Source of the DNA: Ktedonobacter robiniae
Lineage (GTDB): Bacteria > Chloroflexota > Ktedonobacteria > Ktedonobacterales > Ktedonobacteraceae
Reading direction: 5' to 3'
NCBI RefSeq assembly: GCF_016587375.1
Contig: NZ_BNJG01000004.1
Span: 1 to 64,000, forward strand
Length of the DNA: 64,000 bases
Under the pieces are notes generated by a model. That model was not told where the DNA came from, ran no database searches, and saw only the letters and a program-made list of their open reading frames with translations. Position numbers and translations under genes: made by a program. Positions 19,444 to 28,305 of this stretch are shown one piece after another (positions within the stretch are counted from its first letter, which is position 1; the number at the start of each line of letters is the position of its first letter).

Positions 19444-20058
19444 ATGGCAGAAACCCCACTGCGCATCCTACTACTGGCAGGGAGCGCACAAAACCCATCG
19501 CGAATACGGGCATGCCTGGATGTCCTGGCTGACATGTGCCAACACATGAACGTCCTGACGTATCTATGGGATCTCTATGAAGATCCCCTGCCACTCTTCA
19601 CGATCCGACCTGGTACTGGTTTTTCTCAAGAAGAGGTACAGGTTTTTCATCGCCTCGAGCAACAAGCACAACAAGCAGATGCCTTTATATTGGGTACGCC
19701 AGTTTACCATAACTCGTTTTCGGGAATACTAAAAAACGCGCTGGACAGCCTGTCTATTTGCCACTTTCAGGACAAGCCAGTTGCCCTGGTGAGTAGCGGC
19801 AATAACGATCGCACGAGCAGTCAGCCATGTGATCAATTACGGGCAGTGGTGCGAGGGCTTCACGCGGTTTCCATTCCCACTGACCTTGTTACTATCTCTT
19901 CTGATTTCCAGCGATTGCATGACACCTATCGACTGGTAAATGAGGATATTGGCAACCGTTGTCTTCGTATGATAGAGCAATTGATAGCCTACGCACATCT
20001 TATGCGCATGTACGCGACCTTACAGTTGCAACCGATCAAACACGAAATCATCGCCTAA
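19444..20058 (+). CDS. NADPH-dependent FMN reductase family protein
   Basis: The 204-residue flavodoxin-like fold protein has the FMN phosphate loop LLLAGSAQNPSR at residues 10-21 and the second flavin motif GTPVYHNSFSGILKNALD near 80. Such proteins reduce FMN with NAD(P)H, or act as quinone reductases. Downstream of the enediyne cassette it would suit as the source of reduced flavin for the nearby luciferase-like oxidoreductases. It is 158 nt from unbU and is followed by a long hairpin. Confidence 0.85.
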   Translation: MAETPLRILLLAGSAQNPSRIRACLDVLADMCQHMNVLTYLWDLYEDPLPLFTIRPGTGFSQEEVQVFHRLEQQAQQADAFILGTPVYHNSFSGILKNALDSLSICHFQDKPVALVSSGNNDRTSSQPCDQLRAVVRGLHAVSIPTDLVTISSDFQRLHDTYRLVNEDIGNRCLRMIEQLIAYAHLMRMYATLQLQPIKHEIIA

Positions 20059-20061
20059 CAC

Positions 20062-20114
20062 ACTCCCATGTACAAGCGGCCTCTGCTGGATCAGTCGCGC
20101 TTGCACATGGGAGT
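20062..20114 (+). terminator. hairpin after FMN reductase gene
   Basis: Arms ACTCCCATGT-CAAGCG and CGCTTG-ACATGGGAGT pair over about 17 bp around a 20-nt loop right after the FMN reductase stop. There is no long U-run, so strength as a terminator is uncertain. Confidence 0.55.
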
Positions 20115-20220
20115 TCCAAGTATCGTGAACTATAAGGGGTACGCTCGCTGGCATCTCTGAGCACCCAATTGATGCATGCGCCTACTCAATGACAGCTCGG
20201 GGTTGTGCGATCAGATTAGC

Positions 20221-20262
20221 GTTTTGGGGAGCCAGGGCCAATTGGCCCTGGCTCCCCAAAAC
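20221..20262. terminator. perfect 42-nt palindrome, bidirectional terminator candidate
   Basis: The arms (GTTTTGGGGAGCCAGGGCCAA and its complement) are perfectly complementary over 21 bp with no spacer, flanked by a T-run on one side and an A-run on the other. It lies between convergent genes, which fits a terminator that works both ways. Confidence 0.7.
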
Positions 20263-20339
20263 ATCTGTCGCTGTATGATAGATCAGCTCCAAGAGAGGCG
20301 AGTTCGCTTCACCTGGTATTGATACAGATTGCCTTCCCG

Positions 20340-21302
20340 CTATAGATGAGGAAACCAGCCAATACCGAACGCAGAGGGCACACGTACTCCCCAGTAGAAA
20401 ATGAGAAAGGTGCCAGCACCAAACATAGAAATGGCTGTCAGCATTCTGGCACGCCAGGGGTTTGCCTGTAACCATTGTGTTACACGCCCACCCGTACCAC
20501 GAGTAAGCAACACAAATATCACAGCCATAACAGCAATGTTGCCCAGCCCCTGAAGCGCGACGAGAGCAGCAGATAAGGCGAGATTCCCCGTTCCAGCCGA
20601 ATAGCTGAAAAGCTTATGGAACAGCGGGAAAGGGCGACCAACCGTGAAGAACCCGATAATAATACCGAGTCCCAACGGTGTGAGCCAGGCATGCCGCTGC
20701 GCCAGACGGCTCAACGCGTTCGGTCTCAGACGCAATGAATTGGCACCCCAGATCACCAACACGACGCCCAGACCCACAAAAGCAATCGTGGACTGAAGCA
20801 AGCGAAGAGGATAATCTCCCATCGGCAAATGTACGACAGCTGTCGACAAGCTGGGCATCTGTCCCCCCATGATGGCCCCCAAACCACCATAAATGGCGGT
20901 CACAGCTACAACGCCTGCGCACATATACAGGAGTAAGGACCCAATACCGATACGCTTCTGCCCCTCCTCTTTTGCTAACGGTGCAAGACAACTAAAAACG
21001 GCACAATTACAGGCTGTAAAGGTGGTACCCAGGCCAGCCGCAATGGCAAAGACAATACCAAACAACGTATCATTAAGCGTCACTGTCTTCGCAGTTGATC
21101 CCACAATAGTATTGGCAATGTTCTCGCCAATCACATCATCCGCCACCGCAGGTACCCATATCATCGCCAATACAAGTCCCACGATAACCGCAAAACCCAC
21201 AATGATCCATACAGGCAAAGAGCGAGTCTCAGAAGCAGTTTCCAACGGCAGAGCGTCCTCAGGCCATACCATATCGTTCTCTCGAGAGATGTGACGAGAC
21301 AT
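20340..21302 (-). CDS. polytopic membrane protein with internal repeat, CcdA/DsbD-like
   Basis: The 320-residue product has about eight to nine membrane segments and two related core motifs: TACNCAVFSCLAPLAKEE near residue 110 and GFFTVGRPFPLFHKLFSYSA near 225. The pattern recalls the two-fold CcdA/DsbD transmembrane family that passes electrons across the membrane, but the cysteines (C-N-C-x4-C) are clustered in one half only, so the assignment is tentative. The start at 21302 has GAAGG 5 nt upstream; the longer frame to 21371 is leader. It is convergent with the FMN reductase gene and may handle membrane redox for UnbU/UnbV; that is inference. Confidence 0.65.
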   Translation of the reverse strand: MSRHISRENDMVWPEDALPLETASETRSLPVWIIVGFAVIVGLVLAMIWVPAVADDVIGENIANTIVGSTAKTVTLNDTLFGIVFAIAAGLGTTFTACNCAVFSCLAPLAKEEGQKRIGIGSLLLYMCAGVVAVTAIYGGLGAIMGGQMPSLSTAVVHLPMGDYPLRLLQSTIAFVGLGVVLVIWGANSLRLRPNALSRLAQRHAWLTPLGLGIIIGFFTVGRPFPLFHKLFSYSAGTGNLALSAALVALQGLGNIAVMAVIFVLLTRGTGGRVTQWLQANPWRARMLTAISMFGAGTFLIFYWGVRVPSAFGIGWFPHL

Positions 21303-21759
21303 AGCACCTTCTTTCTTGCAAGGCGTACTTGCTTCTCCACTAAATACACAAATCCATACACAGAAAGACAAAAAAGCTTCTTAAATGCAAATCACCCCTC
21401 TTTCTTCCTTTCTAGGCATCATCATCTCCCATTAATTCTAATGCGCTATACCCCTTTTTGCTTCTTCTACTTTGCTTCTTCTCCTCTCATCTCAGCTCAG
21501 GAGAAAAAACATATACATCTTCAAGGAGAGAGTGCATTGTGAAAAGGCATATCGTTTGCCATGTGCTACTTCGTTGATACCGCTGCTCAGAGAACTATGC
21601 CCCCACCCATTTCCACTCTCATCTGCTCAAAGCACCGTAAATAAGCAAATGAGAAGAAGCCATAAAAAAAGAAATATTTTACATTTCAAAGCAAGTAGTA
21701 GAAGTACATGAGCATACTTCGCTTTTGTCCAACATGTTTTGCTGTAAAAGGTGATCTAT
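21303..21759. other. AT-rich divergent intergenic region
   Basis: It separates the membrane protein gene (minus) from the flavin oxidoreductase gene (plus) and should contain both promoters. It is rich in T- and A-runs. I see no repeat, RNA or conserved small gene. Confidence 0.45.
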
Positions 21760-22818
21760 ATGAAATTCGGCCTCAATTTTATCCCAACCTTTCAATCCAG
21801 TAAGGTCTCTGCTGAGGACTATTTTGCCCAGGCGCTTCGTCTCTGTGAGCGAGCAGACACATTGGGCTATAGCTCAGCCAAGACGGTCGAGCATTACTTT
21901 CACGATTACGGCGGTCACTCGCCCAATCCAAGCGTTCTTTTGGCGGCCATCGCAGCACGTACGACCAAACTACGCTTAGCGACGGGGGCCGTCATCCCGG
22001 CCTTCAACAATCCCATTAAACTTGCGGGTGAACTGGCTATGCTGGACAATATTAGTCATGGCCGATTAGACGTGGGTTTTGGACGGGCCTTCATCCCCGA
22101 AGAATTCCAGGCGTTCAATGTCCCAATGGACGAGAGTCGAGCACGCTTTGAAGAAGGTATTGCCCTCATCCGTCAACTATGGACACAAGAAGAGGTTTCT
22201 TTCACAGGCAACTACCACCATTTAGACCATATCCACTCAAGCCCCAAGCCAGTACAACAACCCCATCCGCCAATGTGGATTGCCTCTATCAGTTCACTCG
22301 AAGGGGTGCGCTGGGCGGCACAGCAGGGATACTATCTGATGATCGTTTCTTCAGTTGGTGGTTTAGAACGCACCAGCCAACTTGCACACACCTACCGCAC
22401 AGCCTGGAAAGAGGCTGAGCATCTCCCTGGCACGGAACAAATACAAGTCGTTGTGCAGTGCTACCTTGCAGAGTCACATGAACAGGCGCTCGAAGGCTTC
22501 AAGCAAGCCCGCTCGGTATGTATGGACGTATTCGCCCAGGCTCTTCGTAGCTGGCAGGGGCAAACCTCAAGCGCGTATCTCGGGTATGAAAGGCTGCTAG
22601 GTGCGTTTTCGAAGCAGACATGGCAGACATCAATAGAAGAAGGCACAGCATTGGTTGGCACCCCAGAAGAAGTGCTAGAGCAAGTGTACACATTGCAGCG
22701 GTGGTATGGAGATGTGGAACTATCGCTAGAAATCCTGTTTGGGAACATGCCAGATATGGAATCTATGCGCACGCTCGAACTCTTCGCACAAGGTGTAATG
22801 CCCCATTTTCAGTCTTGA
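21760..22818 (+). CDS. LLM class flavin-dependent oxidoreductase
   Basis: A 352-residue luciferase-like (bacterial luciferase alpha type) TIM barrel. Typical blocks are KTVEHYFHDYGGHSPNPSVLLAAIAART, LATGAVIPAFNNPIKLAGELAMLDNISHGRLDVGFGR and SPKPVQQPHPPMWIAS. Members use FMNH2 or F420 to oxidise small molecules. The ATG at 21760 (AAAGGTGAT upstream) is preferred over a GTG three codons earlier. Its place behind the enediyne cassette suggests a tailoring oxidation, unproven. Confidence 0.88.
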   Translation: MKFGLNFIPTFQSSKVSAEDYFAQALRLCERADTLGYSSAKTVEHYFHDYGGHSPNPSVLLAAIAARTTKLRLATGAVIPAFNNPIKLAGELAMLDNISHGRLDVGFGRAFIPEEFQAFNVPMDESRARFEEGIALIRQLWTQEEVSFTGNYHHLDHIHSSPKPVQQPHPPMWIASISSLEGVRWAAQQGYYLMIVSSVGGLERTSQLAHTYRTAWKEAEHLPGTEQIQVVVQCYLAESHEQALEGFKQARSVCMDVFAQALRSWQGQTSSAYLGYERLLGAFSKQTWQTSIEEGTALVGTPEEVLEQVYTLQRWYGDVELSLEILFGNMPDMESMRTLELFAQGVMPHFQS

Positions 22819-22976
22819 AAACAAGGCCAATTCATAGGCACTTCCATGCTGAGGGAACAGCAAAACGCCTGCTGCATCCAGTCAGGGCTGTTACAATGGC
22901 TCCTTGTTGGCGCGCAGTAGGCGCGAACGTACGAGAAGGCTTTCACACTCAATGCTTTGAATATAAATATGTGACG

Positions 22977-23006
22977 TTGACATCACATATACTATTATGT
23001 TACTAT
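22977..23006 (+). promoter_or_regulatory. candidate promoter for the DHA2 exporter gene
   Basis: TTGACA at 22977 is followed after 18 nt by TACTAT (4 of 6 to TATAAT), about 95 nt before the exporter start. The flanks are AT-rich. Confidence 0.4.
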
Positions 23007-23100
23007 TTTATCACACAACAAGTGGTCGCACCTGCTTTGTACAGACGCTCATTTGAATGACAGCAAAGATAGGTAATTAGCAGTTGTGAAGGGAGAAGGT

Positions 23101-24555
23101 ATGCAAGCAACACAAACACCACGGTCTTTCCGCCTAGCGTTGATCATACTTTGTACGGGCTTTTTTATGACGACGCTGGATATGACTATCGTCACCGTTG
23201 CTATTCCTAATATGCTCACCACAATGCATTCGACCCTGGATCAGATCTTATGGGTAGTGAATGCATACATGCTTGTTTATGGTGCGCTCCTAATCACGGG
23301 CGGTCGCCTGGGCGATATCTTCGGCTCACGCACTATTTTTGCGTGCGGTTTAGGTATTTTCGTGGTTGCCTCAACCCTCTGTGGACTCTCGCAAAACAGC
23401 CTGGAGCTGATCGCTGCGCGCGTCCTGCAAGGCGTTGGAAGCGCACTCATCACATCGACGTCACTGGCACTTCTCACCTCCCTCTATCCGCCAGAGCGCC
23501 GAGGTGCAGCCTTGGGCACCTACGCCGGTGTCGCGGGTCTTGCTTCGGTCGTTGGGCCATTGGCCGGGGGAATCATCGTGTCGCTCTTAAGCTGGCGCTG
23601 GATCTTCTTTATCAACGTACCAATAGGAATCATTGCGCTCGTCGCAACATTTCTCTTGATTCCAGAACTACGTACAGGGAAGACACATCAAATCGACTTT
23701 ATTGGCATTATTCTGGCGACAGCTGGCCTGTTTTCCATCATTTTTGCATTGGATGAAGGGCAAACCTACCATTGGGGGACGATCACTGGTATTCTCTCCA
23801 TTCCATCGCTCCTCATCGCAGGCGTAGTCATTTTGCTTGCCTTTATCGTCTGGGAGCGTGTCCCCCAGGAGCCATTGTTGCCGCTCGCGCTTTTCAAAAA
23901 CCACACCTTTTCATCCATGGCAGCGGTGAATCTTTCACTTGCCTTCGGCCAACTTGGCTTCATTTTCCTGGTCAACTTATTCTTCGAGTCATCTCTCGGT
24001 ATGTCGGCCCTGATAGCGGGTCTTGCGACTGCGCCATTAATGCTGGCAATCATGATAGCCTCACCACTCGCGGGCCGGCTCTCGGATAAAATTGGAGGCA
24101 AATATATCCTCATCGCAGGGCTCGTCTTTTTCGCAGCTGGTATTAGTCTGACCGCCTGGTTAAGCACATTACATCCACCAATCTATGCCTTCTTACTCCC
24201 ATTAGTGCTTGCTGGCGTAGGTATTGGATGTGCGGCAAGTACCCTTATGGGCGAGGCCATGCGCGGCATCACTCCCCCTTTAATGGGGGCAGCATCAGGG
24301 CTCATCAGTACAACCCGCCAAGTCGGAGGTGCGATAGGTGGAGCTGTTGTAGGTGGATTCCTCCAGTACCGTCTCGCCTCAACCCATACGACCATTGTGA
24401 GCGGTATCACGACGGCAGTGCTCCCATCCTTCCTCATCATTGCGGCTGTTCTGCTTGCAGGCGCATTGCTCTGCCTGACACTTAAACGAACCGTCACCAA
24501 TGCAAACAAGGCCCCTCTACAAAAAACGGTGTCCACAACATCAAGTGCCTCCTAA
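23101..24555 (+). CDS. MFS multidrug exporter, DHA2 (EmrB/QacA) family, 14 TM
   Basis: The 484-residue protein has 14 predicted membrane helices and DHA2 motifs: DMTIVTVAIPNM in helix 1 (motif D1), GGRLGDIFGSR in the first loop (motif A), RVLQGVGSALI (motif B) and GPLAGGIIVSLLSWRWIFFINVPIG (motif C). It would export a drug or the cluster product by proton antiport. The ATG at 23101 with GGGAG upstream is preferred to a GTG at 23086. Located between two luciferase-like genes, it is the likely self-protection pump of the enediyne cluster. Confidence 0.92.
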   Translation: MQATQTPRSFRLALIILCTGFFMTTLDMTIVTVAIPNMLTTMHSTLDQILWVVNAYMLVYGALLITGGRLGDIFGSRTIFACGLGIFVVASTLCGLSQNSLELIAARVLQGVGSALITSTSLALLTSLYPPERRGAALGTYAGVAGLASVVGPLAGGIIVSLLSWRWIFFINVPIGIIALVATFLLIPELRTGKTHQIDFIGIILATAGLFSIIFALDEGQTYHWGTITGILSIPSLLIAGVVILLAFIVWERVPQEPLLPLALFKNHTFSSMAAVNLSLAFGQLGFIFLVNLFFESSLGMSALIAGLATAPLMLAIMIASPLAGRLSDKIGGKYILIAGLVFFAAGISLTAWLSTLHPPIYAFLLPLVLAGVGIGCAASTLMGEAMRGITPPLMGAASGLISTTRQVGGAIGGAVVGGFLQYRLASTHTTIVSGITTAVLPSFLIIAAVLLAGALLCLTLKRTVTNANKAPLQKTVSTTSSAS

Positions 24556-24593
24556 TTGGCACATTCCTCAATGCAGTCGCCAGACACCAAAGC

Positions 24594-24640
24594 GAGGACC
24601 GTCCGTTTCCACGCGACGATGGAAACGGACGGTCCTCTTT
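24594..24640 (+). terminator. rho-independent terminator after exporter gene
   Basis: An 18-bp perfect stem (GAGGACCGTCCGTTTCCA and complement) with an 8-nt loop is followed by CTTT, 40 nt past the exporter stop. Confidence 0.85.
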
Positions 24641-24764
24641 ATGATGCCGCCGCAAACTGCTCAAGGTCTCTGCGGAAACCAAGCAAAGTAGAAGAAGCAT
24701 ATAATACGATTGCGCTCTATACTCTCTACAAGAAGTGCAGTTGAGCAGAAACAAGGAGAGCGGC

Positions 24765-25865
24765 ATGTTAGGAAATATTGGAGTCACCCTCCTCAACACT
24801 GGAGATTTATCAATACAAGATATTGTTCGTTATGCGCAAGAAGCAGAAGAGCTTGGATACGAAGGCTTCTGGGTCTGTGAAGGCGATGGGAAAGAAGCCT
24901 TTTCGACCCTGGCCGTGGTAGCTCATGCCACTCAACGCCTCAGCCTGGGCACAAGTATTGTCAGCTTCTACTCGCGCACTCCTACGCTCCTCGCGATGAC
25001 AGTAGGTACGCTCTACCGTATGAGCGCAGGCCGTTTCCAGCATTTGGGCATCGGCACAGGTGGAGTGTTTTTTACCGAGCGTGGCCATGGGGTCAAGATC
25101 GAGAAACCCATCGCCCGCGCGCGGGAAACACTCGATATTGTACGAGGGCTACTCATGAGCCAGACGACTGCATATCAGAGTATAACTGCGAGCGGACTAG
25201 CGATCTCAGTGGCCCAAGGAGACAACACAAATGAACGCTTCTCATATAATGGCAACCTATTTCAATTGCACAACTTCCGTTTCCGCGAAGGGTCAATTCA
25301 TGGGAATCTCCCGATATATCTCTCGGCCATAGGTCCCCAAATGGTGTCCCTGGCAGCCCAGCATGCGGACGGCATCATTACCAATGGTCTTACAGAAGAG
25401 GCGTACACACGCTATGCCACTCTCATCACACGCGAAGCCGAGGCTGTTGGGCGCAACCCACAAGAAATCAAACTCTTCACGCTTGCAATGATGGCCGAAG
25501 AAGATGATGCAGGCAGAAATGCTGTACGTCATGCACTTGCTTTCTTCTTCGCATCCATTCATTACTATCCACTTATGGAAGTAGCGGGCTATGGGCAACA
25601 GGCCCGCCAGATTCAGCAGTCCTGGCAGAGAGGAAACTTCGCGCAAGCGATCGGTTTGATTACCGATGAGATGGTCGAGAAGTTCGCCATCATGGGCTCC
25701 CCCTCCCAACGAAGAAGGAAATTGCGCTGGATGATGGATCTTGGCGTCTATCCCATCATCTATCCTGTCTGGCGACCAGGCAAAGCAGTTGATGATTACT
25801 TCTCTCTTTTACGGAGGACAGCTGACTACCTACATCTTGACGATCCCTCTCCCAGCAGAGCTTGA
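24765..25865 (+). CDS. LLM class flavin-dependent oxidoreductase, F420-type barrel
   Basis: A 366-residue luciferase-like barrel related to methylene-tetrahydromethanopterin reductase-type enzymes: YAQEAEELGYEGFWVCEGDG, LSLGTSIVSFYSRTPTLLAMTVGTLYRMSAGRF and LPIYLSAIGPQMVSLAAQHADGIITNG. The ATG at 24765 has AAGGAG 6 nt upstream. It differs clearly from the other luciferase-like protein in this region (low visible identity), so the two probably act on different steps. Substrate unknown; F420 is as likely a cofactor as FMN. Confidence 0.87.
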   Translation: MLGNIGVTLLNTGDLSIQDIVRYAQEAEELGYEGFWVCEGDGKEAFSTLAVVAHATQRLSLGTSIVSFYSRTPTLLAMTVGTLYRMSAGRFQHLGIGTGGVFFTERGHGVKIEKPIARARETLDIVRGLLMSQTTAYQSITASGLAISVAQGDNTNERFSYNGNLFQLHNFRFREGSIHGNLPIYLSAIGPQMVSLAAQHADGIITNGLTEEAYTRYATLITREAEAVGRNPQEIKLFTLAMMAEEDDAGRNAVRHALAFFFASIHYYPLMEVAGYGQQARQIQQSWQRGNFAQAIGLITDEMVEKFAIMGSPSQRRRKLRWMMDLGVYPIIYPVWRPGKAVDDYFSLLRRTADYLHLDDPSPSRA

Positions 25866-25990
25866 TCGGTAGGAGAACATCTACTACGTGATTGATATCC
25901 CCGGATGGCCTGGGTCTGCAATCAAACGATTCAGGTCACTTTGATACATTTTCCCTATTTACTGTCTCACAAGAAACCTGGAGGTTTTGT

Positions 25991-27028
25991 ATGCTCAATC
26001 TCACTACCCACTACTCGCGCTCGTTCAGGAAACGTCTACTCTGGATCCTCTTGCCTGCACTCGCATTATTGCTCTGCGTCACCACCCTGGTAGCCCATGC
26101 ATCCATGCAATCGTACTCCGAATATCACATTCCAACCGCTGGCAGCGGTCCATCCGGGGTCGCGTTTGGGCGTGATGGCAATCTTTGGTTTACTGAGTGT
26201 CTCGCCTTTAAAATAGGACGCCTTGATCCAAAAACGGGCAAAATAACCGAGTTTGCCATTCCTACAGCGGGCAGTAAACCAGTCTATATGGCCGCGGACC
26301 ACTATGGGAACCTCTGGTTTACCGAGTATGACACCAACAAAGTCACACGTATCGATCCCGGAGACAAACACGGGCACGAGCACGTAAAAATGACCGAGTT
26401 CACGATTCCTACACATGATAGTGGCCCGGTGATTGTGACGGAAGGGCCAGATGGCAACATCTGGTTTACAGAGGACAAGGTTCATCAGATTGGTCGCCTC
26501 AATCCCAGAAATGGCAAGATTACCGAGTACCCAATCCCAACCCCCAATGCTCAGCCGCATGGTCTTGCAGTAGGGGCGGATGGGAATCTCTGGTTCACTG
26601 AAGAGAGCGGAAATAAGATCGGCCGTATTACCCCCTCCGGTCAGATTACTGAATATCCCGTGCCTACGGCCGATTCACGTCCGATAAATATTGTCGCAGC
26701 ACCCCACGGGAAGCTCTGGTTCGTCGAGTTTAGCGGAAATAAAGTCGCACAAATTGACCTTCAAGGAAAGATCACAGAATATGCTATTCCTACGACAAAC
26801 AGTCTGCCGCAGGGCATTACACGTAGCCCGGATGGGAGCATCTGGCTGGCAGAGTTTGGTGGCAACAAGGCCACGCAGTTCAATCCTGTGAAGGGAACAT
26901 TCACCGAGTATCAGTTACTCACGCCAAACAGCCAACCACTCAGTATGGTGTTTGATCGAAAGGGCAAGCTCTGGATAGCTGAGTTCAACGGAGACAACAT
27001 CGGCCTCTTACACCTCGCGGAGAGATAG
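25991..27028 (+). CDS. virginiamycin B lyase-like beta-propeller protein, secreted
   Basis: A signal peptide (residues 1-37, ending VAHA) precedes a seven-blade propeller built from repeats of the form GPDGNIWFTE...IGRL/P..GKITEYPIPT. This is the Vgb (streptogramin B lyase) fold. True Vgb opens the cyclic depsipeptide of streptogramin B in the cytoplasm; many relatives are exported and of unknown role, as is likely here given the leader. The start at 25991 has TGGAGG upstream. It could be a resistance-like or carbohydrate-binding protein; the link to the enediyne is positional only. Confidence 0.82.
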   Translation: MLNLTTHYSRSFRKRLLWILLPALALLLCVTTLVAHASMQSYSEYHIPTAGSGPSGVAFGRDGNLWFTECLAFKIGRLDPKTGKITEFAIPTAGSKPVYMAADHYGNLWFTEYDTNKVTRIDPGDKHGHEHVKMTEFTIPTHDSGPVIVTEGPDGNIWFTEDKVHQIGRLNPRNGKITEYPIPTPNAQPHGLAVGADGNLWFTEESGNKIGRITPSGQITEYPVPTADSRPINIVAAPHGKLWFVEFSGNKVAQIDLQGKITEYAIPTTNSLPQGITRSPDGSIWLAEFGGNKATQFNPVKGTFTEYQLLTPNSQPLSMVFDRKGKLWIAEFNGDNIGLLHLAER

Positions 27029-27067
27029 ACACCAGGCCTGGCCCTCAATAAACCGGGATAACAAGAT

Positions 27068-27109
27068 GGAAGATGCTGGAGTATAGCGCGAGCTCACCCA
27101 GCATCTTCC
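27068..27109 (+). terminator. hairpin after propeller gene
   Basis: GGAAGATGCTGG and CCAGCATCTTCC form a 12-bp perfect stem around an 18-nt loop, 40 nt past the stop. There is no clear U-run, so attenuator or terminator function is tentative. Confidence 0.5.
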
Positions 27110-27134
27110 CCTATCTAAGAGAGAGACATATACC

Positions 27135-28208
27135 ATGGAACAACAACATGATCCAGTTATCAATCAACAGGCAACATCGTCGCAGGGAACAACCATGCCT
27201 CCCCAGCGCGCCTTCTGGAACCTTCTCATGGGAGGCTTCGCGCTCCAAGCGCTTTCGGTCGCCGCTGAACTTAAGCTGGCGGATCTGCTCAGTACAGGTC
27301 CACGCGACTCAGACGATCTCGCTCAACAAACAGCAACGCATGCCCCGTCATTGCAGCGCTTACTGCGCGCACTCGCGAGCATTGACATCTTCAGAGAGGA
27401 CGAGCAACAGGGCTTTTCCCTTACCCCCCTGGGCCAATTGCTGCGTACTGATAGCCGTTATTCCCTCCATGCCATTACCAGCCTCGTTGGCTCTTCATTC
27501 CAATGGTCGGCCTGGGGCAACCTCATGCACAGTATCCGCACAGGGGAATGCGCATTTGACGCAGTTTTTGGCATGGATCTCTGGGCCTACATGGCACAAC
27601 ATCCAGAAGCCCACCACCTCTTTCATCAGGCGATGTCAAATCTCTCGGTACAGGAGCTCCAGGCCCTCTTACCCGCCTATGACTTCTCAGGCTTTCGCAC
27701 ACTTGTGGATATAGGAGGGGGGCATGGGCAACTCTTGACAACAATTCTCCATCAATATCCACAAATGCACGGAGTCCTCTTCGAGGTCCCTGCTGTAGCG
27801 GAGGAAGCTCGTGAGCATATCGAAGCTGCAGGCATAGCCCAGCGCTGTGAGATCGTAGCCGGCGACATGTTCCAGGCCATTCCAGCAGGACACGATGGGT
27901 ATATATTGAAATCCGTCGTCCACAACTGGGATGACGGAGCTGTTCTTAAGCTCCTGCAAACGTGCCGAGTTGCTATGCCAGATCATGCCACACTCTTGCT
28001 CATGGCGCGTGTCCTGGCCCCCATCAACACGCCCGATAATGGCAAATTCATGGACCTCAATATGCTCGTCACACTCGGCGGGCAGGAACGGACAGAAGAG
28101 GCGTTTACCTCTCTATTAGCAGCCGCTAACTTCAAGCTCTCGCGTATTATCCCTACGCGGAGTCCTCTCAGCATCCTTGAATGCGTCAAGGACGTTCCCG
28201 CCGTATAG
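27135..28208 (+). CDS. SAM-dependent O-methyltransferase (hydroxyindole/TcmO-like)
   Basis: The 357-residue protein has the N-terminal winged-helix dimerisation domain (FALQALSVAAELKLADLL...LQRLLRALASIDIF) and the class I SAM-binding core with LVDIGGGHGQLLTTIL near residue 190, then GDMF and the post-motif KSVVHNWDD, where the His is the usual catalytic base of this family. It would methylate a phenolic hydroxyl, as in tailoring of aromatic polyketides. It sits between the propeller gene and the P450 gene on the same strand. Confidence 0.9.
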   Translation: MEQQHDPVINQQATSSQGTTMPPQRAFWNLLMGGFALQALSVAAELKLADLLSTGPRDSDDLAQQTATHAPSLQRLLRALASIDIFREDEQQGFSLTPLGQLLRTDSRYSLHAITSLVGSSFQWSAWGNLMHSIRTGECAFDAVFGMDLWAYMAQHPEAHHLFHQAMSNLSVQELQALLPAYDFSGFRTLVDIGGGHGQLLTTILHQYPQMHGVLFEVPAVAEEAREHIEAAGIAQRCEIVAGDMFQAIPAGHDGYILKSVVHNWDDGAVLKLLQTCRVAMPDHATLLLMARVLAPINTPDNGKFMDLNMLVTLGGQERTEEAFTSLLAAANFKLSRIIPTRSPLSILECVKDVPAV

Positions 28209-28305
28209 AACCCCGTTCTGTAGGTCTTATGATGCGACCCTGGCCTATCATCGCCAGCACGGTACGCGACGTGAGAAATGACATACTAAAAGAAAGGCTG
28301 AGACG

